Position numbers and translations under genes: made by a program
The notes under the pieces: generated by a model
Told to the model about the DNA's origin: nothing
What the model saw: the letters and a program-made list of their open reading frames with translations, nothing else
The model's database searches: none
Assembly: GCA_035695065.1 (NCBI GenBank)
Contig: DASSEW010000059.1
Location: forward strand, 1 to 64,000
Direction: 5' to 3'
DNA: 64,000 bases
Source: 66-474 sp035695065
Lineage (GTDB): Bacteria; Pseudomonadota; Gammaproteobacteria; Xanthomonadales; Rhodanobacteraceae
In this document: piece by piece, positions 16,632 to 24,635 of the stretch
Numbering within the stretch: the stretch's first letter is position 1
Layout: every line of letters starts with the position of its first letter

Positions 16632-18461
16632 GTGCGCCTGTCCAGACGGCCACGCTTGCGCGCCTCGCTGGCGCTGCTGTTGCTGCTGGTCGCCTACATC
16701 GTGCTGCTGTGGGCGAGCGCCGCAGGCCTGCGCGGCGCGCGCGTGGACCTGACCGCGGACAAGCTGTACACGCTCTCGCCGGGCACGTTGCACATCGTTT
16801 CGTCGTTGCGCCAGCCGTTGCAATTGACGTTGTATTTTTCGGATCGCGTCAGCCGCGAACTGCCGCAATTGCGCGCCTACCGCCAGCGCGTCGGCGACAT
16901 GCTGGAAGAAATCGCGCGCAATTCGGACGGCCGGATCACGCTGAAGGTGGTGGATCCGCAGCCCTATTCGGAGGACCAGGATCGCGCCGCGGCGGCCGGC
17001 CTGAGCGCAATGCCCGGCAGCAACGGCGACGAGAAACTCTATTTCGGGCTCGCCGCGCGCAACCTCGCGGACGGGCGCAGCGCCTCGATTCCGTTTTTCC
17101 TGCCCGACCGCGAGCCGTACCTCGAATACGACCTCGCCAAGCTGATCCTCGACCTCAGCCAGGCGCGCAAGCCGCGCGTGGACATCATCAGTACGCTGCC
17201 GATCGATGGCGGCACCGATGCGGCGACCGGCCAGCCGCAACGTCCATGGACGGTGCTGCAGCAGTTGCGGCAGTTATTCGACGTGCACCGGCTGCAAGCC
17301 GGTTCGCTGAAGGCGATCGGCAATGACACGGCGGTGCTGGTGTTGATCCAGCCGCGCGACCTGCCACCGGATGCGGTGTACGCGATCGACCAGTACGTGC
17401 TGCGCGGCGGCCGGCTGGTCGCGTTCGTGGATCCGGATGCGGAACTGGAAGGCGGCCAGTCTTCCGACCTGCCGAAGCTGTTCCGCGCATGGGGGATCGT
17501 GTTCGATGCCAACCAGGTGCTGCTGGACCGCGACCGCGCGCTCACCATCCAGCCGACGCCCGAGTCCGCCCCCGTGCGGCATCCGGCGGTGCTCGGCTTC
17601 AGCGACGGCGACCTCAACCACGATGATCCGGTCACCGCGTCGCTGGGCACCATCAATGTATCAAGCGCCGGGCACTTCGAACTGGCGCCGAAGGCCACCA
17701 CCCGGCTGGTGCCGCTGATCCAGAGTTCTGGCGATGCGATGCTGGTGCCCGCGCAGCGCGTGCGCGCGGCGACCGATCCGGCTTCGCTCTACAACGGCTA
17801 TGCGCCGACCGGCGAGCACTACGCGATCGCGGTGCGCGCGATCGGGCGCTTCGACAGCGCGTTCCCGCAGCGCAACGATCCTGGGCACATCGCGCGCTCG
17901 CAACGCGAGGACCAGGTGCTGCTGGTGGCCGACACCGACATGCTTTCCGATCGCCTGTGGGTGCAGTTCACGCCGTCGTTCGGGCAGTTGCTGGCGAACG
18001 CGTTCGCCAACAACGGCGACTTCTTCGTCAACGCGGTGGACAGCCTGGCCGGCCCTTCCGACCTGATCGCGATCCGCGGCCGCGCGGTGGCGGACCGCCC
18101 GTTCACCACCGTGGAGAACCTGCGCCACGCGGCGGACGAGAAGTTCAAGGCCAAGCAGAACGAATTGCTGGTGGAGCTGGCCGATACCGAAACCCGGCTG
18201 AGCGCATTGCAGAGTCGCGGCAGCACTGCACTGAACGCTTCGCAGAAGAACGCGGTGGATCAGTTCATGAAGCGCAAGCTGCAGATTCGCGGCGAGCTGC
18301 GCGAGGTGCAGCAGCGGCTCAACGCCGACATCGAACGGCTTGCGACGAGGCTGAAGTTCCTGGACATCCTGCTGATGCCGATCGTGCTGACGCTGGTGGG
18401 GTTGATCTACGCGGCATGGCGCGCGCACAGGCGTCGGCGCGCGCGAGGAGCGTTCGCTTGA
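16632..18461 (+). CDS. GldG-family auxiliary protein of the ABC exporter
   Basis: 609 residues from a GTG. An N-terminal helix (about residues 11-31) and a C-terminal helix near residue 580 flank a large periplasmic part, as in GldG/ABC_transp_aux proteins. The first soluble region has the DLTADKLYTLSPGT motif common to this family. A long Ala/Glu/Gln-rich coiled coil precedes the last helix. The protein probably works with the ATPase and permease just upstream. The last codon overlaps a TTG start for the DUF423 gene. Confidence 0.85.
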   Translation: MRLSRRPRLRASLALLLLLVAYIVLLWASAAGLRGARVDLTADKLYTLSPGTLHIVSSLRQPLQLTLYFSDRVSRELPQLRAYRQRVGDMLEEIARNSDGRITLKVVDPQPYSEDQDRAAAAGLSAMPGSNGDEKLYFGLAARNLADGRSASIPFFLPDREPYLEYDLAKLILDLSQARKPRVDIISTLPIDGGTDAATGQPQRPWTVLQQLRQLFDVHRLQAGSLKAIGNDTAVLVLIQPRDLPPDAVYAIDQYVLRGGRLVAFVDPDAELEGGQSSDLPKLFRAWGIVFDANQVLLDRDRALTIQPTPESAPVRHPAVLGFSDGDLNHDDPVTASLGTINVSSAGHFELAPKATTRLVPLIQSSGDAMLVPAQRVRAATDPASLYNGYAPTGEHYAIAVRAIGRFDSAFPQRNDPGHIARSQREDQVLLVADTDMLSDRLWVQFTPSFGQLLANAFANNGDFFVNAVDSLAGPSDLIAIRGRAVADRPFTTVENLRHAADEKFKAKQNELLVELADTETRLSALQSRGSTALNASQKNAVDQFMKRKLQIRGELREVQQRLNADIERLATRLKFLDILLMPIVLTLVGLIYAAWRAHRRRRARGAFA

Positions 18462-18850
18462 ACGCGTCCACGCATCGCTTTCCGCCGATCGCCGGCATCG
18501 TGCTGGCGATCTTCGGTGCAAGCGCGGTGGCGCTGGGTGCCTTCGGCGCGCACGCGTTGCGTGGCACGCTTGCGGCGCAGCAAATCGAAGTCTGGCACAC
18601 GGCGGTGCAATACCACTTCTGGCACACGCTGGCGTTTGCGCTGGCCGCGATGATGCGCTCGCGCCTGGCATCGTGGCTCTTCGGCGCGGGCGTGGTGTTG
18701 TTCTGCGGCAGCCTGTATGCGCTCGCGCTCGGAGCGCCGAACTGGACCGGCGCGATCACGCCATTGGGAGGCGTGTGTTTCATCCTGGGATGGATCGCGC
18801 TGGGTGTTGCCCTGACGCAGAGCAGGGCGGGCAAGGCTCGTCGGGACTGA
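18458..18850 (+). CDS. DUF423 small membrane protein
   Basis: 130 residues with four hydrophobic helices. The motif FGAHALRG in the first loop and the WHTAVQYHFWHTLA segment identify DUF423 (YgdD-like) proteins. The function of the family is unknown. The likely start is a TTG that overlaps the stop of the GldG-like gene (TTGA), so translation is probably coupled to the exporter operon. Confidence 0.85.
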   Translation: MNASTHRFPPIAGIVLAIFGASAVALGAFGAHALRGTLAAQQIEVWHTAVQYHFWHTLAFALAAMMRSRLASWLFGAGVVLFCGSLYALALGAPNWTGAITPLGGVCFILGWIALGVALTQSRAGKARRD

Positions 18851-18906
18851 GGTAGCGACGGAAAGAGCGGCGGATAATGTCCGTCCTGCTGCAGGGGCAT
18901 TGGAAT

Positions 18907-19593
18907 ATGGCGGGAACCCTTATCCCTCGCGGTTTCGATTACACGGCCGCGGTGGCGCATCTCCACAAGCGCGACAAGAAGCTGGCGGCGTGGATGAAGA
19001 AGATCGGCCCGCTGGAGCGCGATTTCTCCGCGCGCTTCGAGCCGGCGGATGCACTCGCACGCGCGATTCTTTACCAGCAGTTGTCCGGCAAGGCGGCGGC
19101 GACGATCGTCGGCCGGGTCGAGAAGCTGATGCCGAGGGGGAAAAAGATCACCGCGGCGGGCATCGAAGCCGCCAGCGACGAGGCGCTGCGCGCGGCCGGC
19201 GTTTCGCGCAACAAGATCGCCGCGTTGCGCGATCTTGCGGCGAAAGCGCGCGACGGCATCGTGCCGACGCCCGCGCAACTGGCGCGCATGGGCGATCAGG
19301 AACTGATCGACCACCTGGTCCAGGTGCGCGGCATCGGCCGCTGGACTGTGGAGATGATGCTGATGTTCCGGCTCGGCCGCGCCGACGTGCTGCCGATCCA
19401 TGATCTGGGCATCCGCAAGGGTGCGCAGATCGTGCACCGCATGAGCGAGCTGCCCAAGCCGTTGGCTCTGGAGGAATTCGGCGCGCGCTGGGCGCCGTAT
19501 CGCACGCTCGCCAGTTTCTATATGTGGAAGATCTGCGAGGCGGCCACTCCGCCGAAGAAGCCGGGCAAGCCCGTCAAGCGATCACAGGACTGA
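18907..19593 (+). CDS. DNA-3-methyladenine glycosylase II (AlkA-like)
   Basis: 228 residues from the ATG at 18907, chosen because AGGGG stands nine bases upstream; an in-frame ATG at 18877 would add ten residues. The HhH-GPD fold is shown by the hairpin VRGIGRWTVEMMLMF and the catalytic Asp in LPIHDLGIRKG. The product removes alkylated bases from DNA to start base excision repair. It lacks the Ada-like N-terminus of some AlkA fusions and no iron-sulfur cluster cysteines are seen. Confidence 0.88.
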   Translation: MAGTLIPRGFDYTAAVAHLHKRDKKLAAWMKKIGPLERDFSARFEPADALARAILYQQLSGKAAATIVGRVEKLMPRGKKITAAGIEAASDEALRAAGVSRNKIAALRDLAAKARDGIVPTPAQLARMGDQELIDHLVQVRGIGRWTVEMMLMFRLGRADVLPIHDLGIRKGAQIVHRMSELPKPLALEEFGARWAPYRTLASFYMWKICEAATPPKKPGKPVKRSQD

Positions 19594-19608
19594 CGCAAGG
19601 AGCACATC

Positions 19609-20067
19609 ATGAAAACGCGTTTCGAATACGCCAAAGTCGCACCGGGCGCCTACCAGGCCATGCTCGGCCTCGAGAAATACCTGCACGGCTGCGGCCTGGA
19701 AGCCTCGCTGCTGCACCTCGTCAAGCTGCGCGCTTCGCAGATCAACGGCTGCGCATACTGCCTCGACATGCATTCGAAGGATTTGCGCGCGCTCGGCGAA
19801 AGCGAACAGCGCCTGTACACGCTGGAAGCCTGGCGCGAATGCCCGTGGTACAGCGAACGCGAACGCGCGGCGCTGGCGTGGACCGAAGCGCTCACCCTGG
19901 TTGCGGAGACGCACGCACCCGACGAAGTCTACGAACAGGTGCGCGCGCAGTTCGACGAGAAGGACTTGTCCGATCTCACGCTGGCGATCGCGACCATCAA
20001 CGCATGGAACCGGCTTTCGATCGGCGCACGCACGCCACCCGGGACGTATCAACCGCGGCGTGGTTGA
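19609..20067 (+). CDS. AhpD-like carboxymuconolactone decarboxylase family protein
   Basis: 152 residues with an AAGGAG ribosome site. The redox motif is GCAYCLDMHSKDLR, a CxxC with the following His, as in AhpD-type peroxidase-related proteins. EREALAW-like context (ERERAALAWTEALT) supports the family. It probably has alkylhydroperoxidase or disulfide reductase activity. The 3' end overlaps the convergent M15 peptidase gene by 19 bases. Confidence 0.88.
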   Translation: MKTRFEYAKVAPGAYQAMLGLEKYLHGCGLEASLLHLVKLRASQINGCAYCLDMHSKDLRALGESEQRLYTLEAWRECPWYSERERAALAWTEALTLVAETHAPDEVYEQVRAQFDEKDLSDLTLAIATINAWNRLSIGARTPPGTYQPRRG

Positions 20068-20639
20068 TTCGCGCGCAATCCGGAAATCCAGCACCAGTGC
20101 CAAGGCTCATAAGCAATGCCGTGGCGATTGCCGCGCGGATACGAGAGCGCGAAGCCGAAGCGTGATGCGTTGCGCGTCAGCCAGGCGAACGCGCCGGATT
20201 GCTCGAAGATTTCCTCGACCGGCGCGTAGCCCGGCGCGGTGAGATCCAGCGCGCGGCCGGAGTGGTGTTCGCTGTAACCCGGCGCGGCGCTGACGCGCAG
20301 GATTTCCTCCATGGCCTGGCCGCGTTGCAGTTTCCGTTCGATGATGCCGAGCTGGTACGCGATCGAGCGAAATGCGGAGACCACCTGCAGTTCCACTTCA
20401 TCGCGCATCGCCGCTGCGCGCATGGCCTCGAACGCGCGCGCGGCAGATGGCACGAGCCATTGTTCGCGCTGCTGGATGTCCTGGCCGATCGAAACCAGCC
20501 GCCTCGGTTCGCATTGCAGGCGCAGGTGGCGCGAGCGTCCATAGTTGCGCGGCACGCCCAGCGCGAATGCGCGCTCGATCAGCGCGCGGCGCTCGGCATC
20601 GTCGCGGCAGCGCAGCGGTGCGGCGGATGCTTCATTCAT
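20049..20639 (-). CDS. D-alanyl-D-alanine carboxypeptidase family (VanY/M15) protein
   Basis: 196 residues. The zinc-peptidase pattern is SAFRSIAYQ, then SEHHSGRALDL (zinc His and Asp), then EPWHW with the last zinc His. Such enzymes trim peptidoglycan stem peptides. No signal peptide is obvious at the annotated ATG, which is unusual for a cell-wall enzyme, so export by another route or a cytoplasmic substrate is possible. The start codon overlaps the stop of the next gene (ATGA). Confidence 0.85.
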   Translation of the reverse strand: MNEASAAPLRCRDDAERRALIERAFALGVPRNYGRSRHLRLQCEPRRLVSIGQDIQQREQWLVPSAARAFEAMRAAAMRDEVELQVVSAFRSIAYQLGIIERKLQRGQAMEEILRVSAAPGYSEHHSGRALDLTAPGYAPVEEIFEQSGAFAWLTRNASRFGFALSYPRGNRHGIAYEPWHWCWISGLRANQPRRG

Positions 20640-20983
20640 TGCTTCGACGTGAGCAGGGCCACGGCCGCGTCCGGATCCTCGACCTCGATGATCAGTTCCT
20701 TGTACTGCTCGTCGTGCAATTCGACGGCGATCGCCCTGGCCGGATGGCGCACGTCCCAGAAGACGCGATCGCCATGGAGGAAGAAAGTCCCCGCGATGAA
20801 GATCCAGGGTATGTCGGTGCCGGGTGCGCGCCAGCCCTTGGGTTCGTGGAATACCGACGGATCACGGTGCGCGCCGCGCACGTGCGCGCGCGGAATCTCC
20901 AGCCGGCTCTTGAACGCCCACAGCTTGTGTGAACCCTCGACGGTGAAAACGAAGGTGTCGCCTTCAAGATCGATCCTGACCAT
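20636..20983 (-). CDS. conserved hypothetical protein, possible PH-like fold
   Basis: 115 residues with many beta-strand-like segments and no signal peptide or membrane helix. The start MVRIDLEGDTFVFTVEGSHK and the middle IPWIFIAGTFFLHGDRVFW alternate hydrophobic and charged residues, as in small bacterial PH-like domains; that is only an impression. It is coupled to the M15 peptidase gene by an ATGA overlap. The function is unknown. Confidence 0.7.
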   Translation of the reverse strand: MVRIDLEGDTFVFTVEGSHKLWAFKSRLEIPRAHVRGAHRDPSVFHEPKGWRAPGTDIPWIFIAGTFFLHGDRVFWDVRHPARAIAVELHDEQYKELIIEVEDPDAAVALLTSKQ

Positions 20984-21014
20984 GTTTCGCCTCCGTGTTT
21001 TTGCGCGACGCCTG

Positions 21015-21560
21015 TCAATGGCCGGCGGTGCTTGCCGCGGCGGGCGCCGTGCTCGCGGCAGGCTCGGGTTCGGGCGCGGGCAGCTGCATCAGGTGGAATC
21101 CCGCGATCTTGCCGTCCGCTTCGCACGCGGTCTGCGCCGCCAGCATCATCTTCTCGAACGGCATCGGGATCGTGATCATGACGTAGCTGCCGCTGATGTG
21201 GTTGTGCGGCGCGCCGCGCGGGCCGGGCTGGCCGAACTGCGCGGGCAGCGATTCCCACGCCTGCTTCAACTGCGCGGGCGACAGGCCGGCCTGCATGGTG
21301 GGATTGAAATCCATTTCCGCGCCGGCGTAATCGCCCTTGTCCAGCGCCGCGAGCATTGCGTCGGTCTTTGCGATGCACGATTCGATTTCCGCTGCGGCGG
21401 CTTGCGGGGCGAGTTCATTGATCGCTTTCGCATCCGGGGCGGCGGTCGCCGCGGGCGGCGTGATCGGCACCTGATGCGTGGCCGGTGCCGATGGCGGCGC
21501 GGCGCAGGCGAGGGTGCTCGTGCCGAGCAACGCAAAAACAATCAGGGGACGTGGTTTCAT
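21015..21560 (-). CDS. secreted DUF3887-like protein
   Basis: 181 residues. An N-terminal signal sequence ends near ACA-A at residues 19-22; the Cys might instead be a lipidation site. A Pro/Ala-rich spacer leads to a domain with DKGDYAGAEMDFNPTMQAGL and LKQAWESLPAQFGQPG, a pattern seen in DUF3887 proteins. Another Pro/Ala-rich tail ends the protein. The function is unknown. It is preceded by, and overlaps (ATGA), a small ribbon-helix-helix gene. Confidence 0.72.
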   Translation of the reverse strand: MKPRPLIVFALLGTSTLACAAPPSAPATHQVPITPPAATAAPDAKAINELAPQAAAAEIESCIAKTDAMLAALDKGDYAGAEMDFNPTMQAGLSPAQLKQAWESLPAQFGQPGPRGAPHNHISGSYVMITIPMPFEKMMLAAQTACEADGKIAGFHLMQLPAPEPEPAASTAPAAASTAGH

Positions 21561-21742
21561 TTCCTGTGGCTCCGTTCCGCAGATTCAGGCTTGATCCGGC
21601 CGGCCTTGCGCAGCGCATCGCGCAGCACATATTCGATCTGCGCGTTGACGCTGCGCAACTCGTCGTTGGCCCAGCGCTGCATGGCGTCCAGCACCTGCGG
21701 GCTGATCCGCAATGGATAGGCTTTCTTGTCGGCAGTCGCCAT
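21557..21742 (-). CDS. Arc-like ribbon-helix-helix protein
   Basis: 61 residues. The sequence YPLRISPQVLDAMQRWANDE followed by LRSVNAQIEYVLRDALRKAG matches the Arc/MetJ ribbon-helix-helix fold: a strand PLRIS, then two helices with the conserved N-x-x-I-E-x-x-L ending. It is probably a DNA-binding dimer. It lies between the SPFH gene and the DUF3887-like gene, and a palindrome upstream of the SPFH gene could be its operator. No toxin partner is seen. Confidence 0.72.
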   Translation of the reverse strand: MATADKKAYPLRISPQVLDAMQRWANDELRSVNAQIEYVLRDALRKAGRIKPESAERSHRK

Positions 21743-21756
21743 TCGCAATCCGTGGC

Positions 21757-21812
21757 GTAGGGCGGGCACCGCCCGCCGCGTGTTTATCGATGGCGGACAA
21801 TGTCCGCCCTAC
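21757..21812. repeat. family B palindromic repeat, copy 2
   Basis: Starts gtagggcgggcaccgcccgc and ends ggacaatgtccgccctac. It lies between the SPFH gene and the ribbon-helix-helix gene, so if these form one operon the repeat is transcribed as a hairpin. Confidence 0.8.
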
Positions 21813-21828
21813 ATTCGAGTAAGGCAAA

Positions 21829-22698
21829 TCATCCCGAGTACAGCGTGCCCGTGTTCAGCACCGGCTGCGTGCCGCGCTCGCCGCACAAGACCACCAGCAG
21901 GTTGGAGACCATCGCCGCCTTGCGTTCCTCGTCCAGTTGCACCACGCCGCGCTGGCTCAGTTGCTCGAGCGCCATCTCGACCATGCTGACCGCGCCTTCC
22001 ACGATCTTGGTGCGCGCGGCGATGATCGCGCCGGCCTGCTGGCGCTGCAGCATCGCCTGCGCGATTTCCTGTGCGTAGGCGAGGTGGCTGATGCGCGCCT
22101 CGGTGACCTTCACGCCGGCCTTGCCGAGCCGTTCCTGGATCTCGTCGCGCAGGTGCGTGGTGATCTCGTCGCCGTGGCTGCGCAAGGAAGGCTTGGCGTC
22201 GTCGTGCGAATCGTAGGGGTAACTCTGCGCCATCTGCCGCAGCGCCGATTCGCTCTGGATGTGCACGTAGTTTTCGTAATCGTCCACCTGGAACACGGCT
22301 TCTGCGGTGTCCACCACCTGCCACACGATCACCGCGGCGATCTCGATCGGATTGCCGTCGGAGTCGTTGACCTTCAGCTTCGACGATTCGAAGTTGCGCA
22401 CGCGCAGCGATACGGGCCGCTTCGCGTAGAACGGGTTGGTCCAGCGCAGGCCTTCCTCGCGCACGGTCCCGGCATAGCGGCCGAACAGCTGCATCACCAT
22501 GCCCTGGTTGGGCTGCACCTGGAAGAAGCCCTTGGTAACGAACACGAGGATGACGAAGGCGATCACCGCCGCGATCACGTAGCCCGGCTGCTGGGTCGCG
22601 CCGCCGCCGAAAAACAACGCGCCGCAGCCGAGGAAGCAGAGCACCACCACGACCGCGGTGGGAATGCCGGAAATGGAGAAAACCCTGGTTTCGTTCAT
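21829..22698 (-). CDS. SPFH/Band 7 domain membrane protein
   Basis: 289 residues. Two hydrophobic stretches near residues 12-30 and 40-60 anchor the N-terminus. The SPFH domain follows, with RYAGTVREEGLRWTNPF and VIVWQVVDTAEAVFQVDDYE. A coiled-coil region rich in Ala, Gln and Glu ends the protein. It belongs to the stomatin/flotillin superfamily, which organises membrane patches. The ATG at 22698 has GGAG six bases upstream. A strong palindrome lies 28 bases before the start. Confidence 0.88.
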   Translation of the reverse strand: MNETRVFSISGIPTAVVVVLCFLGCGALFFGGGATQQPGYVIAAVIAFVILVFVTKGFFQVQPNQGMVMQLFGRYAGTVREEGLRWTNPFYAKRPVSLRVRNFESSKLKVNDSDGNPIEIAAVIVWQVVDTAEAVFQVDDYENYVHIQSESALRQMAQSYPYDSHDDAKPSLRSHGDEITTHLRDEIQERLGKAGVKVTEARISHLAYAQEIAQAMLQRQQAGAIIAARTKIVEGAVSMVEMALEQLSQRGVVQLDEERKAAMVSNLLVVLCGERGTQPVLNTGTLYSG

Positions 22699-22725
22699 GA
22701 CACGCTCCGGGTGGGGTGTCGCAAA

Positions 22726-22744
22726 GATATCACCGTGATATCAC
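22726..22744 (-). promoter_or_regulatory. palindromic operator candidate upstream of the SPFH gene
   Basis: gatatcac-c-gtgatatc is a palindrome with eight-base arms around one central base, and it overlaps a perfect ten-base palindrome gtgatatcac. AT-rich symmetry of this kind in a GC-rich gap suggests a repressor site. Candidate binders are the ribbon-helix-helix protein encoded downstream or an unlinked regulator. Confidence 0.6.
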
Positions 22745-22834
22745 ATGCGCAACGAGGGTTACAGCGGCCACGGGCGATGCTCCCGCGCCGGCGGGATCGG
22801 AAAAAACGGGGTTGCAGCGGATTCGACGGCGACG

Positions 22835-23554
22835 CTACGCGCCGGGCTTCAGCAACTGCCAGCCGTCCGGCCGCAGCACTTCCAGCGCGTCGAAGCGCGA
22901 CTTGTAGCCCATCTTCGGATGGTGCGCGATCCAGTAGCCGAGATAGACGTGCGGCAGGCCGCGCGCACGCGCCAGTTCGATCTGGCTCAGGATCGCGAAC
23001 GTGCCCAGACCGCGCGCGGGCAGGTCGGGGTCGAAGAAGGTGTACACCGCCGAGATGCCGGTGGGGCACACGTCGGTGACCGCCAGCGCGAGCAATTTTC
23101 CGTGCAGGCGGAATTCCAGGAACACCGTCGGGCTCCAGGACGCGACCAGGAAGTGCGAGAAGTCCTCGTCGCTGGCTTCGTCCATGCCGCCGCCGGCGTG
23201 GCGCGCGTGCAGGTAGCGTGCGTAGAGATCGTGGCGCTCGTCGGTCAGGCCGGCGGTTTCTTCGCTGATCGAGAGATCGGCGTTGCGGCGCATGCAACGC
23301 TTCTGGCTGCGATCGGGCTTGAACGCCGCGACATCGATCCGGCAGGGTTCGCATGCATGGCAACGCGGACAATGCGGGTGGTAGACGTGGCCGCCGGCGC
23401 GACGGAAGCCTCGGCCCAGCGCCAGCGCGTACAGTCGCGCCAATTCCGGTGCTGAAGGATCGAGCACCAGGTTCTGCGCGGTGCGCGCGTGGAAGTACCC
23501 GCACGCATGCGGCAGGGTCTGGAACAGGCGTACGCGTTCGGAGCGCAAAGCCAC
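22835..23554 (-). CDS. bpt: leucyl/arginyl-tRNA-protein transferase (Bpt/ATE type)
   Basis: 239 residues. The N-terminal Cys motif appears as HCPRCHACEPCRIDV, and the C-terminal ATE domain has YTFFDPDLPARGLGTFAI and VYLGYWIAHHPKMGYK. Bpt moves leucine from tRNA onto proteins with N-terminal Asp or Glu, marking them for ClpS/ClpAP. It starts 21 bases after the DUF2007-like gene and is probably co-transcribed with it. Confidence 0.93.
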   Translation of the reverse strand: MALRSERVRLFQTLPHACGYFHARTAQNLVLDPSAPELARLYALALGRGFRRAGGHVYHPHCPRCHACEPCRIDVAAFKPDRSQKRCMRRNADLSISEETAGLTDERHDLYARYLHARHAGGGMDEASDEDFSHFLVASWSPTVFLEFRLHGKLLALAVTDVCPTGISAVYTFFDPDLPARGLGTFAILSQIELARARGLPHVYLGYWIAHHPKMGYKSRFDALEVLRPDGWQLLKPGA

Positions 23555-23575
23555 GTCTTCACCTTCCGGATTGCT

Positions 23576-23971
23576 TCAGATCACTGCCATCATCTTCAGG
23601 ACAAGCAAAAGGAATGCCGCGCCCACGCCGCCCATCACGGCCATGCGCGCACGGTTGGCGGCACGGCGATGGCGATTCGGGTCGGGCAGGCTGGGCGCGC
23701 GCTCGGCGGCCAGCGCATCCACGTAGCGCGTAGCGGGCTCGATGCCGATCTCGCGCAGCAGCTGCCGCGCGCGGGTCTGGTCTGCGGCGTGGGTGATCCA
23801 CACCTTCGGCCATTCCTCGCTGTCGTTCGCCTGCGAGTAGGAGAAGCGCGAATAGCTCGGGCGCGCGTAGGCGCGCTTGTTGGTGACCGTGGTGGCGATG
23901 CCGTTCTCGGTCATCAACGCGACCACGCGTTCCACGTTCTGGTGCCGGGGAGAGGTATAGATCTGGCGCAT
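23576..23971 (-). CDS. conserved hypothetical membrane-tail protein (DUF2007-like)
   Basis: 131 residues. The N-terminal half resembles small DUF2007-type putative signal-transducing domains: VERVVALMTENGIATTV and ARQLLREIGIEP. One helix (MAVMGGVGAAFLLLVLKMM) anchors the C-terminus. Related xanthomonad proteins are loosely called pathogenicity-like, without experimental meaning here. It is probably co-transcribed with bpt. Confidence 0.65.
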   Translation of the reverse strand: MRQIYTSPRHQNVERVVALMTENGIATTVTNKRAYARPSYSRFSYSQANDSEEWPKVWITHAADQTRARQLLREIGIEPATRYVDALAAERAPSLPDPNRHRRAANRARMAVMGGVGAAFLLLVLKMMAVI

Positions 23972-23998
23972 GGGTTGAGTTTACCGCGGGTACAACAA

Positions 23999-24580
23999 TC
24001 ATCGGCAGCCGTGGGCGGCTGCGGCGCGATCCAATTCCTGATCTGTGATGCCTTGCTCGATGCGCTGGAACGGTGTCATGCCACGGGCGATTGCGATGCT
24101 GGTGCAATATTCCATGCCGCCGATGGCGGTCACGAGCGTCTTGGCGAAGCTCATGGGCGGCGGTTGGAACTGGAACCCAGGCACAACGGGTTTGTCGCTG
24201 CCCGGCAGCTTTGGAAAGGAACCGCGCGGGGAGTCCAGTTCGCCCAGCATGGGTGCGCGGTAGTCGGAAACGCCCGGAGCGCTGGGCGGCGCAGGCGCGA
24301 TCGTGGCGGGAACTTCGGTTTGGCGCGCCGGCTTGCGAGCTTGTTGAGCCTTCGGCATCGCCGAACCCGATACGGTTCGATGTGGATGCGTGCGCTCAGG
24401 TTTGGGCGTCGAGGAGGAACTGAAAAATCTCACCTGCATTGCGTGGTCGCGTTCATCGTCGTGGGCGCGGGATGACCAGGTGCCCGGCCGTGTGAGCAAC
24501 AAAAACATTCCCGCGTGGAGAAAAACCACCACACCCCACACGGCTACGCGTCGAGCGCTTGCTCCGAAATCGCGCCGCAT
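23999..24580 (-). CDS. hypothetical single-pass membrane protein
   Basis: 193 residues. A helix near residues 13-30 (VWGVVVFLHAGMFLLLT) is followed by a long Pro/Ser/Ala/Lys-rich region and a C-terminal part with YCTSIAIARGMTPFQRIEQG. The layout, a short cytoplasmic tail, one helix and a proline-rich periplasmic stalk, resembles TonB-like or division-linker proteins, but no TonB C-terminal domain is present. I do not recognise the family. Confidence 0.65.
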   Translation of the reverse strand: MRRDFGASARRVAVWGVVVFLHAGMFLLLTRPGTWSSRAHDDERDHAMQVRFFSSSSTPKPERTHPHRTVSGSAMPKAQQARKPARQTEVPATIAPAPPSAPGVSDYRAPMLGELDSPRGSFPKLPGSDKPVVPGFQFQPPPMSFAKTLVTAIGGMEYCTSIAIARGMTPFQRIEQGITDQELDRAAAAHGCR

Positions 24581-24635
24581 CCCGTCCCCGTCGTTCCATT
24601 CCGGTGCATTACCGACCGGCGGCGGCGGAGAAGGT

